NCBI RefSeq assembly: GCF_020906515.1
Contig: NC_085852.1
Span: forward strand, 1,922,001-1,986,000
Direction: 5' to 3'
Length of the DNA: 64,000 bases
Source: Vanrija pseudolonga
Taxonomy: Eukaryota; Basidiomycota; Tremellomycetes; Trichosporonales; Trichosporonaceae
The notes beneath the pieces were generated by a model. It searched no databases. It saw nothing but the letters and a program-made list of their open reading frames with translations, and was not told where the DNA came from. A program made the position numbers and the translations under genes. Shown here piece after piece: positions 33,046 through 44,733 of the stretch (positions are counted from its first letter, which is position 1; every line of letters starts with the position of its first letter).

Positions 33046-35110
33046 ATGTCGACCCTCCTTGACCCCCGCGCGTCGCGGCGCGTCGACACGCAGGACTTTA
33101 GCGCTGTTATCCTTGTCGGCTATGGCGAGAAGTGAGTGCGCGCGGCGTGGGTGCGCGGCGCGCTCTCGACCACCTGCTCACGCCCCCCAGCCTCTACCCG
33201 TTGAACGAGGGCACCAACGTCCTCTCCAAGGCGCTCATGCCGGTGGGCAACGTGCCGATCATCAACATTGTGCTCGACTGGGTCTTTGCCGGCGGTCTGA
33301 CGGGTGAGTCGGAGCGCAGGGATGAGCGCGAGCACCGAGTGGGGAAGAGTCGACGACCGGCTCACTTGCTCGCGCTCGGACGGCACGCCGTGCCGGCTCT
33401 ACCTACACAGCCGCTGACACCCCGCAGACATCCTCATCATCGTGCCTCCCACAGCTGAGGCCGCAATCTCCGAGTACCTCGCCCAGACGTACTCGTCCTT
33501 CTCGCACCCCCGCGCGCACATCACGCTCAAGAGCTACACGGACGGCGAGGACGACGACGAGCAGGACGGCGAGGAGGAGAGAGCTGGGACTGCGCGTATC
33601 CTGAGGCGGTTCAGGTCGCTGATCAAGGTGAGTCCGAGTCTGGGACGGGGTCGAGGCGGCGGGGAGGGCGCGGCGAGGGTGTCCGAGAGGTGACGGACTC
33701 GCACCTCACGCTCACTCGCCTCCACCCTCTCCACACACACCCACACACAAACACTGACCCGTGCTCTCCAGACCGACTTTGTCCTCCTCCCCTGTGACAT
33801 CTCCTTCCCGTCCAACCTCACCCTCGCCTCCATTCTCGACAAGCACCGAGCTACCCCAGACGCTGTCCTTACGTCCGTCTTCTACGAGCCGACCGAGGCT
33901 GTCCGCGAGAGCGAGGAGTCGATGCTTGTCGGATACGACAAGTACACAAATGAGCTTCTCCTCATCCAGGGCCTCGACACGGTCGAGGAAGACCTCGGCT
34001 TCCGCATGGCCCTCATTGACAAGCACCCCACGATTTCGCTGTCAAAGCGACTCCTCGACTCGCACATTTACGTCTTCCGCAACACTGTGCTCGACCTGCT
34101 CGCGACCCGCCAGTCCAAGGAGCTGAGCTCGATGCGCGAGCAGTTTGTCCCCTATCTCCTCAAGGGTGCCTGGCAGGACGGTCTGGGCCACCGCTGGTCG
34201 ACGAGTGAGTGTTGGCTTTGTGGATAATGCTGATATCACAGTCCTCTCACCACCAAGGAGAGATCCCCTCGCTGGTGCGCTTGCACGCAGTATTACCACC
34301 CCCTACAACGAGGTCGGAACGTATGCGACCCTGTCTACCCCCTCGTCGACTGGTAGCAACGAGACGCCACTGCCCGATCTGCGCCACCCAAGTGCTGGCG
34401 ACCAGCTTATCGCGTTCAAGGCGGAAGTTGGCAAGACGGGCAAGTCGGCGCGCAAGAGCAAGCAGAACACGCCAATCGGATGGACGTGCCGTGTCGTTAT
34501 CCACAGGCCCGAGGAGCCCGTCGTCGAGGAGAAGCCAGCGCAGGGCAAGGGCAAGCAGAACGGCAAGGCGGCCGCCGGCCCCGAGCCCGAGGTGCTCATC
34601 CGCGCCAACAACCTTGCTGGATACTGGGAGGTGAACCGCCGCCTTATCCGTTCGGTTGGTGCAGCCAACGCTGCAGCACTTGCGGCTGGAGTCGCACCCG
34701 TCCACCACCAGGTCACGAGCGGTGCTCAGCACGTCGGAGCGGGTGCGACTGCCACGACGGGCGGTACGCCTGCTGCCGCTGCGGCGGCTGACGCAATTTC
34801 ATCCACGGCACAGATCTCGCCCGACTCGCTCATCGGCGACGGCGTGAGGATCGGCGACCGCGCGAGCATCAAGAAGTGTGTTGTTGGCAGGCACTGCAAC
34901 ATTGGCAAGGGTGCCAAGCTCACGGGCTGCATCCTCTGGGACTGGGTCACGGTCGAGGACAATGCGCGCCTCGAGAACGTCATTCTCTGCGGCAACGTTA
35001 GAATTGGCGAAAAGGCCCAGATCAAGGACTGCGAGTTTGGCCCCGGATTCGAGGCCAAGCCCGGCGCGGTCATCAAGGGCGAGAGGTTGGTCGCCGGCCA
35101 GGAGGTTTGA
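33046..35110 (+). CDS. GCD1: Translation initiation factor eIF2B subunit gamma
   Basis: Part of the guanine-nucleotide exchange factor that recycles eIF2 and is the target of stress signalling. Five exons (33046-33131, 33191-33303, 33428-33627, 33772-34204, 34242-35110) give 566 residues. The N-terminal nucleotidyl-transferase-like domain begins FSAVILVGYGENLYPL with SKALMPVGNVPIINIVLDW (about 18-60). The C-terminal left-handed beta-helix (about 460-560) shows hexapeptide repeats such as SPDSLIGDGVRIGDRASI and VEDNARLENVILCGNVRI. A fungal-specific loop of Ala/Lys residues lies near 360-450. Introns 2 and 3 (124 and 144 nt) are longer than usual here. It is divergent from the DMAC1-like gene and convergent with the PP28 gene. 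Confidence 0.93.
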
Positions 35111-35361
35111 GCGAGAGTAGAGCGCAGAGGTACCGCTGCCTGGCTTCTCTCCCGGTGCCACCCGCACCATATCCCATGTCCCATATCCACCTACACCTCG
35201 ACTAGACTGTCTATGCATGCTGTCATGGCCCAGGTCTCTACATGGCGCCGAGAAGGCCGAGGGGTGGTCGCGAAGCGTGTGCGTGAGCGTGAGCGTGAGC
35301 GGGGCACGGCCGAGCCAGCCGGGGTCGTGTCTATACAATGGGGCGAGGGCCTCGTCGGCGC

Positions 35362-36262
35362 TCAAAGGCGCTTCTGCTTGGCGGCCTTTTCGGCAGCCTC
35401 GCGTGCGGCCTCTGATGTGTGTCAGCTTGTCGTAACGCGCACTCAAAGCTCGACCCACCCTCCTGCTCGGCCTTGCGCTGCGCGGCGGCGGCGTCGCGCT
35501 TCTTGCGGATCTCCTGGAGACGCGCAAGGTCCGACTTTGCCTGCTCGGTCTGGCCGGCGGCGTGGGCCTTGGCATAGCGCTCGGCAGCCTTCTTCTTCTC
35601 TGCGGCCTCGCTGCGCGGTGTCAGCGGAGTAGAAGATGGGGAGGGGGTATCGCGCGGCGCTGACCACACGCAACCCGCGTGTGCGACGCAATTGTGCGAC
35701 ACAACCCCAGCGCGCTGGCACACGCGCCCCGCACCACACTCACCGCTCCTTCCTGCTAGGCTCGACCTTCTTCGCCTTGAAGGGGTTGAGGAGCTCGTCC
35801 TCGCTCTCGTCGCTGCCGTCCTTGGGGCCGGCGGCGCCCTTCTTCTTGGCCGCCTCCTCGGCCTGCTTCTTCTTGAGCGCCTTGCGGTCGGCACGGCTCA
35901 TCTCCTCCTCCTCGGGCTGGGCTACCTCCTCGGTGTTGCCGAGCTTGAGGTTGAGCGCGGCCATGGCGGGGGTGAGGGTCACCTGCTCCTCCTCCTCCTC
36001 TTCTTCCGACTCGTCCTCCTCCTCCGACTCGGACTCGGACGCCTCGGGGTTACGCCCGTACGCCTTCATCGTGACGTCGCGCGAGAAGTGGCGGCCGCCG
36101 CCGCGCGAGGGCTTGAACTTGCTGTTGGTGTTAGTTGGGTGAGTTCGGGCACGAGGGTGGCAAGGGGAGGAGGAGGAGAGGGGAGGGGGGAGGGAGAGGA
36201 GGTGGATGAGGGATGCCGACGTACCCGCGTCCGCGGGATGATGCTGCTCCACCACGGCCCAT
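35362..36262 (-). CDS. PP28/PDAP1-type casein-kinase-substrate phosphoprotein
   Basis: A small basic-acidic protein of 205 residues. Four exons (36262-36225, 36121-35744, 35610-35459, 35411-35362) join in phase. It opens MGRGGAASSRGRGKFKPSRGGG with HFSRD, the conserved RG-rich start of PDAP1 (28-kDa heat- and acid-stable phosphoprotein). A long acidic Glu/Ser stretch follows (ESESEEEDESEEEEEEE, about 45-62), then the conserved region EAAEKKKAAERYAKAHAAGQ with TEQAKSDLARLQEIRKKR at about 140-185. The human protein binds PDGF and is a casein-kinase substrate; in fungi the role is unknown, probably RNA-linked. It may be highly phosphorylated. Confidence 0.88.
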
Positions 36263-37274
36263 GGTTGTAGTGTTGTCGAGTTGAGAGAGAGTGAGTGGGT
36301 GAGTGAAAGGTTGGGTTGAACGGCGTCAGTGACGATCGATGCTGCCTGCTGCTGGCTGCACGCGCGCGCACGGCGCGGCACGACCAAAGTGAAACGGGGT
36401 CAACTGAAATTTCCAGGCTGTCCAATCGAGCAAAGTGTATCACACTGGGTGGCAACGAGTCAACAATGCAGACAAGCGGGGCGACATCGACTCGAGCCAA
36501 GCAGCAAGAGCGGGTGGTGCATGTGGTTACACAAGTACTTGCTGCAGCTCCGAGTCGCAATGCATACGAGCTAGGCGTGTAGCGCAGCATCTCGGACCCG
36601 GCATCGTGTGTTGTCTTGGCTGGCTCCACTACCCCCGCCACGTGACGCAAAACACACTATGTGAATGGAAAGTGGTGTGCTTCCCGACACAATGCGTCAG
36701 TCGCGTCCCCGAGAAACGCATGACACTTCTCGGCGAGGCGGAATTGGCATGGTGGCGCAGGCGGCGAAATCGGGCCGACAGAGACAGACAAGGTTGCCGC
36801 CGCCGCCGCCGTAAAGGCCACCGACCTCGGCGAGTAAGTAGGCAGCATGCAGGTGGGGTTGAGGCCGAGGCCGCTGCTCCGGCTCGTCGCTGCGCCGTCG
36901 TCGCGGGCTCGGCGCTCCTCTTGCACAACGCGCACAACTCCGTCTACCCTCCCCTCCCGTTGCGTCCCTCTGACGACGTCGCTCCTTCGCTAAGCCCACC
37001 CACACGGCGCTGCCTGTACGTATTGAGTTTGCCCGAGAAACGCACTACGTCGGGCCGAAGAGGCGTTACGCGAGCTGTGTATGTTTTGCCGTCTGGTGCA
37101 GTCGGAAGTGGTGCGGGGGGAGTCTCTGTCTTTGGTGGTGGACGTCACGGGCAGCGACGAGCTCGGCACGAGTCAGGCTTGACACGGATACATGGCGCAC
37201 CACCCAACCTTGCCTCCACCTTCCTCCACCACAGAAATTACATCACCCTTCTCCTCCAACAACAACCGCGCGAC
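36263..37274. other. Divergent promoter (PP28 / RKM5-like)
   Basis: One kilobase between two divergent starts, with no recognisable gene on either strand. Short runs of CCGCCG lie near 36790-36810. The last 70 nt before 37275 are pyrimidine-rich. Confidence 0.5.
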
Positions 37275-38510
37275 ATGTCCGCGTCCGACCCACAAGCCCC
37301 AGGGGGCGTGATCCGTCTACCCCCGGGCTCGCACGTCGTCGAGGACGCCGACGAGGAGGTGGGTTTGTGCTGCCCGCGGTTCCTGCTAACGAGCCGCAGA
37401 TAATGGAGCTGTACATGGCCCTCTCGAGCGTCGCGCTGCCGGGCGGTAACTCTGGCGGGCTGGGCTATCTCGATCCCACGGCGGGCGAGCTGGACCTCAC
37501 GATCGAGCTTGTGCCCCCGTCGTCGGGCGAAGAGGTCAAGACCAAGGGCCGGGGGAAGAAGAGGGCCGCCGCGAAGGCCGTCAGTGTCGACCTGGTCGTC
37601 GTGCAGGATCCTGCGGCATTGCGCGGGCGCGTCGGCGACACGGGCAGCGTGCTCTGGCGCAGCAGGTGAGTGCTGCCTCTGGCAATGCTGACGGCAGCCT
37701 GCACCTCGCCAAGCATGTGCTCCAGCAGCATCACTTCCCCCCAGCGGCGCCGGACGCGCCACTGCTCGACAGGGCGGCCCTCACGTCTGCTCGTGTGCTC
37801 GAGCTGGGGGCGGGCACGGGCGTGCTCGCCAGTCTGCTCGCGCCCCTGTGCGCAGCGTACACCGCCACTGATCGGAGAGAGAACCTCAAGCTCGTGCGCC
37901 GGAATGTCGAGGCGAACGGCAAGGACGGGGCTGCTGAGGTCGCCGAGCTCGACTGGCTCGACGTGGCGGCTGCGCGGAAGAAGAAGGGAGACGAGGAGTA
38001 CGCTTCCCCGCTCGCTGGCGACACGGACCTCGTCATCGCTGTCGACTGCATCTATAATGAGAGCCTGGTTGGTCCGCTGGTCGACACGCTGGCGGCATTA
38101 TGTGCGGATGGTGCTGTGGCATGGGTTGTCGTCGAGCTAAGGAGCTCTGATGTGGTGAGTGTGGTGTCTATTACTATCGTGAATCACTCCTGCTGTCGGG
38201 ACGCTCGGGACGCGTCTGACACGGTCAAGTACACGCCGTTCGGGCGTTCTTGACGCGTCTGACGCGGGCTCGTAGACGACAAGGTTATCGTCGAGATGGC
38301 AGCGGGACATGGGTTACCAACACACGCTCCACCCTTCCCAGCATCCGCTCACACTCACCCCAGCTCACGCACTTCCTCGACACATGGCTCAACGACCGTG
38401 CAGGCTGGACGATTGTGCGGCTTGCCGACGGCGCAATGGGCTCGTGGGACGGGGCTGGGCCACGCTGGGTGGGATGGGTGGGGTGGGTCACGGGGGCGGG
38501 GGGGGCGTAG
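37275..38510 (+). CDS. RKM5: RKM5-like protein lysine methyltransferase
   Basis: SAM-dependent methyltransferase of the METTL21 class; yeast Rkm5 methylates ribosomal protein Rpl1. Four exons (37275-37358, 37400-37665, 37698-38154, 38364-38510) give 317 residues. The second intron is only 32 nt. Order: an N-terminal strand region with VVVQDPAALRGRVGDTGSVL, SSLHLAKHV, then motif I VLELGAGTGVLASLLAP, ATDRRENLKLVRRNVEANG, motif DLVIAVDCIYNESLVGPLVD and AWVVVELRSSDV. The last exon, beyond a 209-nt intron, ends in an unusual Gly/Trp-rich stretch (GPRWVGWVGWVTGAGGA), which may be correct or may mark a misplaced last intron. The start MSASDPQAPGGVIRLP is preferred as the first ATG. Confidence 0.78.
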
Positions 38511-40922
38511 GGATCGCGTTTCATTACATGCATGCATCACACACTTGGGTCTTGGGATGCGGGACAGGCAAGCTGTGCGCCTCGACGACGCGCCTGACGG
38601 ACGCGACGCACACGTACACTCACACCCAGGTCGTGGTGTGAAACTCGTTGCCGTTATCGTGTTACAGGTGCCACTGGGGTCTGTGGTATGGGATGTGGAG
38701 CGTGTGGCTGGTTGGGCGCGTCGCGATTCCAGCGAGTGTCAAGTGGGGCGCGTGGGGCGGGGTTGTGGCACATGTCGAGTGGTGTGGACGCTTGAACGCT
38801 GTCGATATGGAAGGGAGGGTGCCACCGTCCATGGGCCCTCAGCTCCTCACCCCCGCAGAGACGAGCTCCCACCCGCCGGCTCCAGAGCGTCGAGGAATGT
38901 CGCCAAGTTGCTCGCGAGGACGGTCGCCCACCCGCCCACCCTCGAGACGAGAGCTGCCAAGGAAGGTGGCCCCCACCCCCACCCACCCTGCTGCGCGAGC
39001 CGTGCTCTGCCGGCCCACCCACCCCTATGATCGCATCGCGATCAAGAAGGCATGTGTGCCACCACCCCTCCACCTCCCCGGACATGTGCCGGAGGCTTAC
39101 TCGGCGTCCTGCTGGTGTGATCTTTTCGACGATCACCGGCTTGAATCTGGCAACTAGGCTTCAAGTCGCCGGCCAATGTGGAGCGCCGCATGCAATCAGA
39201 GGAGAGGAAGCGGGGCTCTTGTGCGGCAGTGTGCAGCACGCCTGATGCATAGTGCCAGCTGGACACCGAGTGCGATCAGATCAGCGGCTGGCACATGACT
39301 CGGCCACCACCACCAGCGCCAGCGCCATGACTCGGCGTTTGGCGCTCGCTTGGCCACAACCGGTAAAGCACGCATCTGGCCGTGAGTCAGTGTGGGCATG
39401 TCGGCGTCAGTAGCATTCTTTGGCTCTGGCGGCTCGGCTCTCGAGGCAGGCCTTGCGGCGTCGCCGACGATCTGCGTATGCACATGCTCCTTCTCCATGG
39501 GTACACAGGAGGTGTGTCCCGTCGTCTGCGCACGCCTTGAGCCTGTTGCGCAGATTGGCATGCCGGATCTGGGCCCAGGCACCCTGCGTGTCCCGGGTGT
39601 GGCCGTGGTGTGTCTGTGATGTGGCCGATGTGGTGAAGGGTGTGAGACGCGACCGTCGTAATATGGGGGGGTATTCCAGCGTGGTGAGGGACGAGGGTGG
39701 CTCATAAGGAAGGCACAGGGGCCAAAGCCGGCCAGACCGCCGGTGGATGCAGTGTGGTGTGTTGTTTGGGTCCAAGATTTGGCATGCAGCAGACACGACA
39801 CGCACAAGACCAGAGCAGGATGGGTCACTAGCGCGGAAGTATTTTCAGGGGTGGGCCATCCAAGGGGACAGACGAGTCGGGGGGCGTCACCCTCGAAAAT
39901 CCTCCTTGTTTGTGCCCTCTAGGAGGGAAGGCAAGGCGAGCAAGGCGAGGAAGGAGGAGGCGTCAGGGGAGGCGTTCAAGGCTAAACAACTGGGCAATAG
40001 ACTCGTCGTTTGTTAGCTCGGTTTAGCAAAGCGCAGAGGGAAGGAAGGCAAGGCAGGACAGACGACGAGCACACCACCACCACCTACTACCACTGCGCCC
40101 ATTGTGTCCTTGTGTCTCTCCTCTCTGCAACAACACTCACTGTCGCCTCCCAACCTTCCTCTCCCCTCCCCCACACTCATTCCAACAACACTCCACACCA
40201 CGCATACCCTCTTAACCTAGTCACCTACTCGACAAGCACACGGCTGCTTAATCAACGCGCGCGCGTGACACCGACACACTCACAACTCCGACATCGCACC
40301 GCCGCACCGCTCTCGCACACCCCCGGCCCGCCCGAGCAAACCCGCACGCTAGCGACACCACCAACCGCGACGTGCCCAGCTCTCTCCCTTCCACTCCCTC
40401 TTCCCTCGCGACTATCAATCGCTTCCCTCGCACCTTCTCACTTGATCCTCTCACAAGCCACAGTGGTGAGTTCTTGCTCTGTTTTCCATCAAGATAGACG
40501 TTAGGTTTCCGTTTAAGGGACGGCGCGCGGCTGCTGCGCGTGCACACGCACGCCCGGCACGCTTGCTTTCAATCAATCCGCACCGCCCACCCGCCGCCAT
40601 CAGCGCTTGCATCTTCAACGCCTGTGCGCGTGTAAATGCATGTGCAGACCCGCCCGCACAGACGCGGCGGTGGCGGAGGCGGCTGCTGCACCGGCGGCGA
40701 GAGACGAGACGAAAAGGGGGCCCGAGAAAGGACCTTTGTGCCAAGGCCCTCGGGAGAAGCCCGGTGCAGGGGGAGGCGGTCGAGGATGCTCCAAACACTC
40801 AACCACCACCACACTCTAAGCGGACCGTGAATAACGCGCTGACCACTTTTTTGCCTTTCTACTCCTACTTCGTTGTCGTCTACCGATCTCGCACGCCATC
40901 GCGCCGCTACAGTATAAGCACA
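38511..40922. other. Intergenic, 2.4 kb, no convincing gene
   Basis: The longest gene-free stretch. Short open frames exist on both strands but none has a recognisable domain or family. From about 40060 to 40470 the plus strand is C/T-rich and CAC-rich, like a 5' leader. A candidate leader intron runs 40466-40912 (GTGAGT ... CTACAG), ending 10 nt before the next ATG. Confidence 0.5.
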
Positions 40923-42354
40923 ATGGCCGAGTCTCACAACGCACCTGTGGCTAATCCGCCGACCGGCGGTGGTGGTGAGTAAAAGTAGACGGCGCGCCCC
41001 GCGCCGCTGCGTGACGCCGCTAACGACATCAGGTGGTGGTGCTCCTACTGCCGGCCCCCCCCAGCAGCCCCCCACTACCACCCAGGCGCCGCCGCCCCCA
41101 ACCACGACGTCGGCCGCTCCCCCTCCCACCACGACCCACGAGACGACAACACAGGCGCCGCCTCCCACGACCAGTGAGTAGAATACGCGCTCAAATGCGA
41201 CCTCGACCTCCTCCTGACACGATGCAGCTTCTGAGGCCCCTCCCCCTTCGTCGACCACCACGTCGGCTACGCCCTCATCTGAGGTGCACTCGTCCGCAGA
41301 GCCGACGACGACATCTGCCGCTCCTACGACTTCTGCCGCTCCATCCTCTACCACGACGACGACGTCCAGCGCTGCCCCTACCACGAGCGCCACCCCTTCG
41401 TCGTCGTCCATCATCCAGTCGTCGACCAACTCTCCGTCGACCGTCGTTAACACCCAGACGGTTACCCAGCCTGGTCTCGCCACGTCGTTCAACAAGCCCT
41501 CGGCTTCGGCTGACGCTGCTGGTGCTGGCAAGAACAACGGCAGCTCATCGGGTCTCGGTGCCGGTGCCATTGCCGGTATCGTGATTGGTGTCCTCGCCGC
41601 CGTCATCATTGCCGCCCTCCTGCTCACCCGCTACCTCCGCAAGCGCAGCCGCGCTCGCCGCAGCATGCACCGTGCGTCAATGTTCGAGCCATGGCAGACG
41701 GCTGCCGCCGAGGAGGAGCCCTACGAGAAGGCCACGTACCCCATGCAGGAGACGGCCACGCCTTCGTACCCTCCTGGCCAGTACCCCGCCGACTCCAACT
41801 ACTACGGCAACCAGTACCCCGAGGGTGGCTACGTTGGCCAGGAGGGCTACGGCGCGTACCCCGCGTTCCCTGCTCCTGGACAGTACGCTGACGGAGCTGC
41901 TGCCGGTGCTGCCGGTGCTGCCGGTGCCGCCGCTGGCGCTGGCGCCTACGGTGCTGGTCAGTACGGTGCCGAGCACGGCTTCAACCACGCCGACCCCGCC
42001 GCCGCTCAGCGCGACGTCGTCGCACCCCACGGAGCCACTTCCCCTGTCAACCACACCTCGGGTCTTCCTCTTGCCGCTGGCGCCGCTGCTGGTGCCGCTG
42101 TCGCTGGTGGCGCTGCCGCCGCCGCTGCCTCTGGCGGTGCCGCTGCTGGCGGCGCTCCTGGTGCGCTGCACGACGGCATGATGGTTCGCGTCAAGGTCGG
42201 ATTCGTCCGCTCGCTCGAGGACGAGCTTGCCATCACCCAGGGCCAGCAGCTCTACCTGCACACTTCTTACGATGACGGATGGTGCCTGTGCGAGGACGAT
42301 GCCAACAACCGCGGTGTCGTTCCCGTCAGCTGCCTCGAGCCCTGGACGCAGTAA
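40923..42354 (+). CDS. Ser/Thr/Pro-rich membrane protein with cytoplasmic SH3 domain
   Basis: Three exons (40923-40974, 41033-41173, 41228-42354; introns 58 and 54 nt) give 439 residues. The first ~190 residues are rich in Thr, Pro and Ser, an extracellular mucin-like region. No N-terminal signal peptide is evident. The single membrane helix GAIAGIVIGVLAAVIIAALLL is at about 184-207 and is followed by basic residues (RYLRKRSRARRS). Next come Tyr/Pro/Gly repeats (YPPGQYPADSNYYGNQYPEG), a Gly-Ala-rich stretch, and a terminal SH3 domain (about 380-436: MVRVKVGFVRSLEDELAITQ, GWCLCEDDANNRGVVPVSCL). Such layout recalls fungal osmosensor or cell-wall sensor scaffolds of the Sho1 type, but the Sho1 four-helix part is missing. 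Function is inferred. Confidence 0.82.
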
Positions 42355-42855
42355 GCGCGTTTTGGCTTCTGCTCAGCCGAGACGCTGCGACATCATCATT
42401 GTACCGGGCCATGGCCCCTTTGCCCCACCGCAGTGTCTCTGCTGCCCCTCAGCCGTAGAGAGCCTAGTAGAACCGGGGGAGGTGCGTCCCATCTCAGTCG
42501 AGAGGCAGCCAGGACACTTGCGGACATTTTCGCTTCTTCATGCCACACATACCCCTTCCATACAGCCTACGCTCATTTGGTACTTCGCCTATGATAGGTC
42601 GGAATGTAAGATTGATACGAGATTGTTGATGCGCAGTGACGGCTGAGGAGGGAGGGGAAGATGTGGTCTGTGCTGCCACTCTCATCATTCTATTTACGTA
42701 ATTACGTAACACACCACGTGGCACAGGGTACCTTCCACCCCTTCGTCACCACTGCCGCGACGTGTCTTGCTCAACGAGGTTCATCTCCGCAGCCTGCTCC
42801 ATCCTCGTCGACCAAAACCCACACTCGTACAGGCGACACACCCTCGCCAACAAGA
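42355..42855. other. Intergenic between the SH3 protein and OST1
   Basis: Five hundred bases with the 3' flank of the SH3 gene and the OST1 promoter. No TATA box or gene is seen; TACGTAATTACGTAA-type sequence lies at about 42695-42709. Confidence 0.5.
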
Positions 42856-44546
42856 ATGCGGATCACCCCCTTCCTCGGCCTGGCAGCGGCAGCGCTGGCC
42901 AGCGCGTCGGCATCAGCGCGGCGCTCGCACCTCGACGACGGCGCCAGCACCCCCCAAAGCTTCGTCAACACGGTCGTCGCGCGCACCGTCGAGCTGGGCG
43001 GCGCGACCTCGCTCGTCACGACGCAGTACAATGCCAAGGCGCTCGTCGAGAACCCGGGCGCGTACGTGCTCGCCCTTGGCGGTGAGGGCGCGCCCGCGCC
43101 GGCGTGGTACGAGGTGTTGGTTGGCGGAAAGGCCGTTGATGGCGTCGAGTTTGGGTCGCTTGGCGGGTGAGTCGGGTCGAGCTGCGCTGCGACGGAGCTG
43201 GGGAGCGAGGAGAAATAAGCAGGCGGCTGTAATGCTGACACGTTCGCCACAGCGCCCCCGCCCTCTCCGTCCCCGTCGGCAAGCTGGCCAAGGACGCCCA
43301 GGTCATCATCTCGCTCACGACCCTCGTGACGCACGCTTCGCGCCCGCTGCCGCACGAGATTGCGCAGCGCGACCCGCAGTACCTCCTCTGGGAGACCAAC
43401 TCGACGCTCGTGGACAGCGCGTACAAGTCGGACGTGGAGAGGATCAAGATTCGGTGAGTGGCGGTAACACTCAATGCCGCCGGCAACGACGCAAGGCCGT
43501 TGACACCGTCGCCCAGCTCCCCCACCCCCTCCATCCTCCAGCACGGCCAGGTGCCCAACACTTACACGCGCGAGACGGACGTGACCAAGTCGGGCTCGAC
43601 GCTCACGCTCGGCCCGTTCTTCAACGTACCCCCCACTGTTGGCGCCGGCGCGTCGGCCGACCAGGGACCCTTCTACGTCCACTACGAGACGCTCCAGCCC
43701 GTCGTCGGCATCCGCAGCCTCAAGCGCGCCGCCGAGGTCAGCCACTGGGGCGGCAACCTCAACATCCAGGACGAGATTTCGCTGTTCAACGACGGCCCGA
43801 CGTGAGTTTGTGCAAGGTTTTGTTCGCTGACACCCCTCAGCCTCCGCGGCCAGTTCTCGCGCCTCGCGCACCAGCAGTCCAAGTTCCACGCGAGCAAGCC
43901 CGCGCAGATCCTCACCGAGCTCACCCTCCGCCTCCCCCCCTCGGCCCACTCGGTCTACTTCTACGACGTGATTGGCAACGTGTCGACGTCGCACTTCCGC
44001 CCCGGACAGGGCGCGACCACTGCCTCGCTGTCGGGCCGCGCGCCGCGTGTGGTGGATGGCACCCTCGAGATCAAGCCCCGCTACCCCGTTCTCGGCGGCT
44101 GGAACTACACGTTCACGGTCGGCTGGGACAGCCCACTCAGCGAGTCGCTGCACGTTGACGCCAAGAACGGCCGCCACGTGCTCGCTGTCCCCTTCCTCAC
44201 GGCGCTCAAGGACGTCGTCGTCGACGAGGAGGAGCTCCGCATCGTGCTGCCCGACGGCGCGACCGACGTCGAGGTCTTCACTCCCTTCCCTGTTGACGCG
44301 ATCGAGCACTCTGTCCACAAGACGTACCTCGACACGAGCGGCCGCCCCGTCGTCACCATCACCAAGTCGCTCGTGACTGAGAACCACGCCCAGAACGTGT
44401 ACGTGTCGTACAACTACCCCCTGTCGGCGCAGCTGCAGAAGCCACTCATCGTCACTGCCGTCGTCGGCGTGCTGTTGGCCATCTTTATTGTGCTCAGGCG
44501 TGTCGACTACAACATTGCGTCGGCGGCCGAGCGGAAGAGGAAGTAG
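42856..44546 (+). CDS. OST1: Oligosaccharyltransferase subunit OST1 (ribophorin I)
   Basis: A subunit of the ER enzyme that adds N-glycans to nascent proteins. Four exons (42856-43166, 43253-43453, 43517-43801, 43841-44546) give 500 residues. There is a signal peptide (about 1-22; LGLAAAALASASASA), a lumenal domain with the conserved YNAKALVENP/APAWYEVLVGGK region and GPFFNVPP, and motifs such as VVGIRSLKRAAEVSHWGGNLNI and TITKSLVTENHAQNVYVSYNY. One membrane helix (about 467-484, LIVTAVVGVLLAIFIVL) precedes a short cytosolic tail ending in RKRK, a dibasic ER-retention-like end. The exon joins are in phase throughout. Confidence 0.93.
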
Positions 44547-44733
44547 CGAGGCGGCGAAAAACGGAGTAGACACCGCGTGCGTAAGTACGCATAGAGCATG
44601 CATCTAGTGTGAGCAGTTGTGGACGTGTGAGCAGCGCGTCAGCGCGCGAGTGGAGAGAAGAGCCGGCGGGCACGGGAGTGCAAGCACCTCTTCTATCCAT
44701 ATCGTTCTAAGTTTTGTATCTTTTCTATCCCGC

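Noticed and set aside
38296-39157. Possible gene in the 38-39 kb gap
   Set aside because: Overlapping frames on both strands have Pro/His/Arg-rich, non-conserved-looking text and no family or splice pattern.
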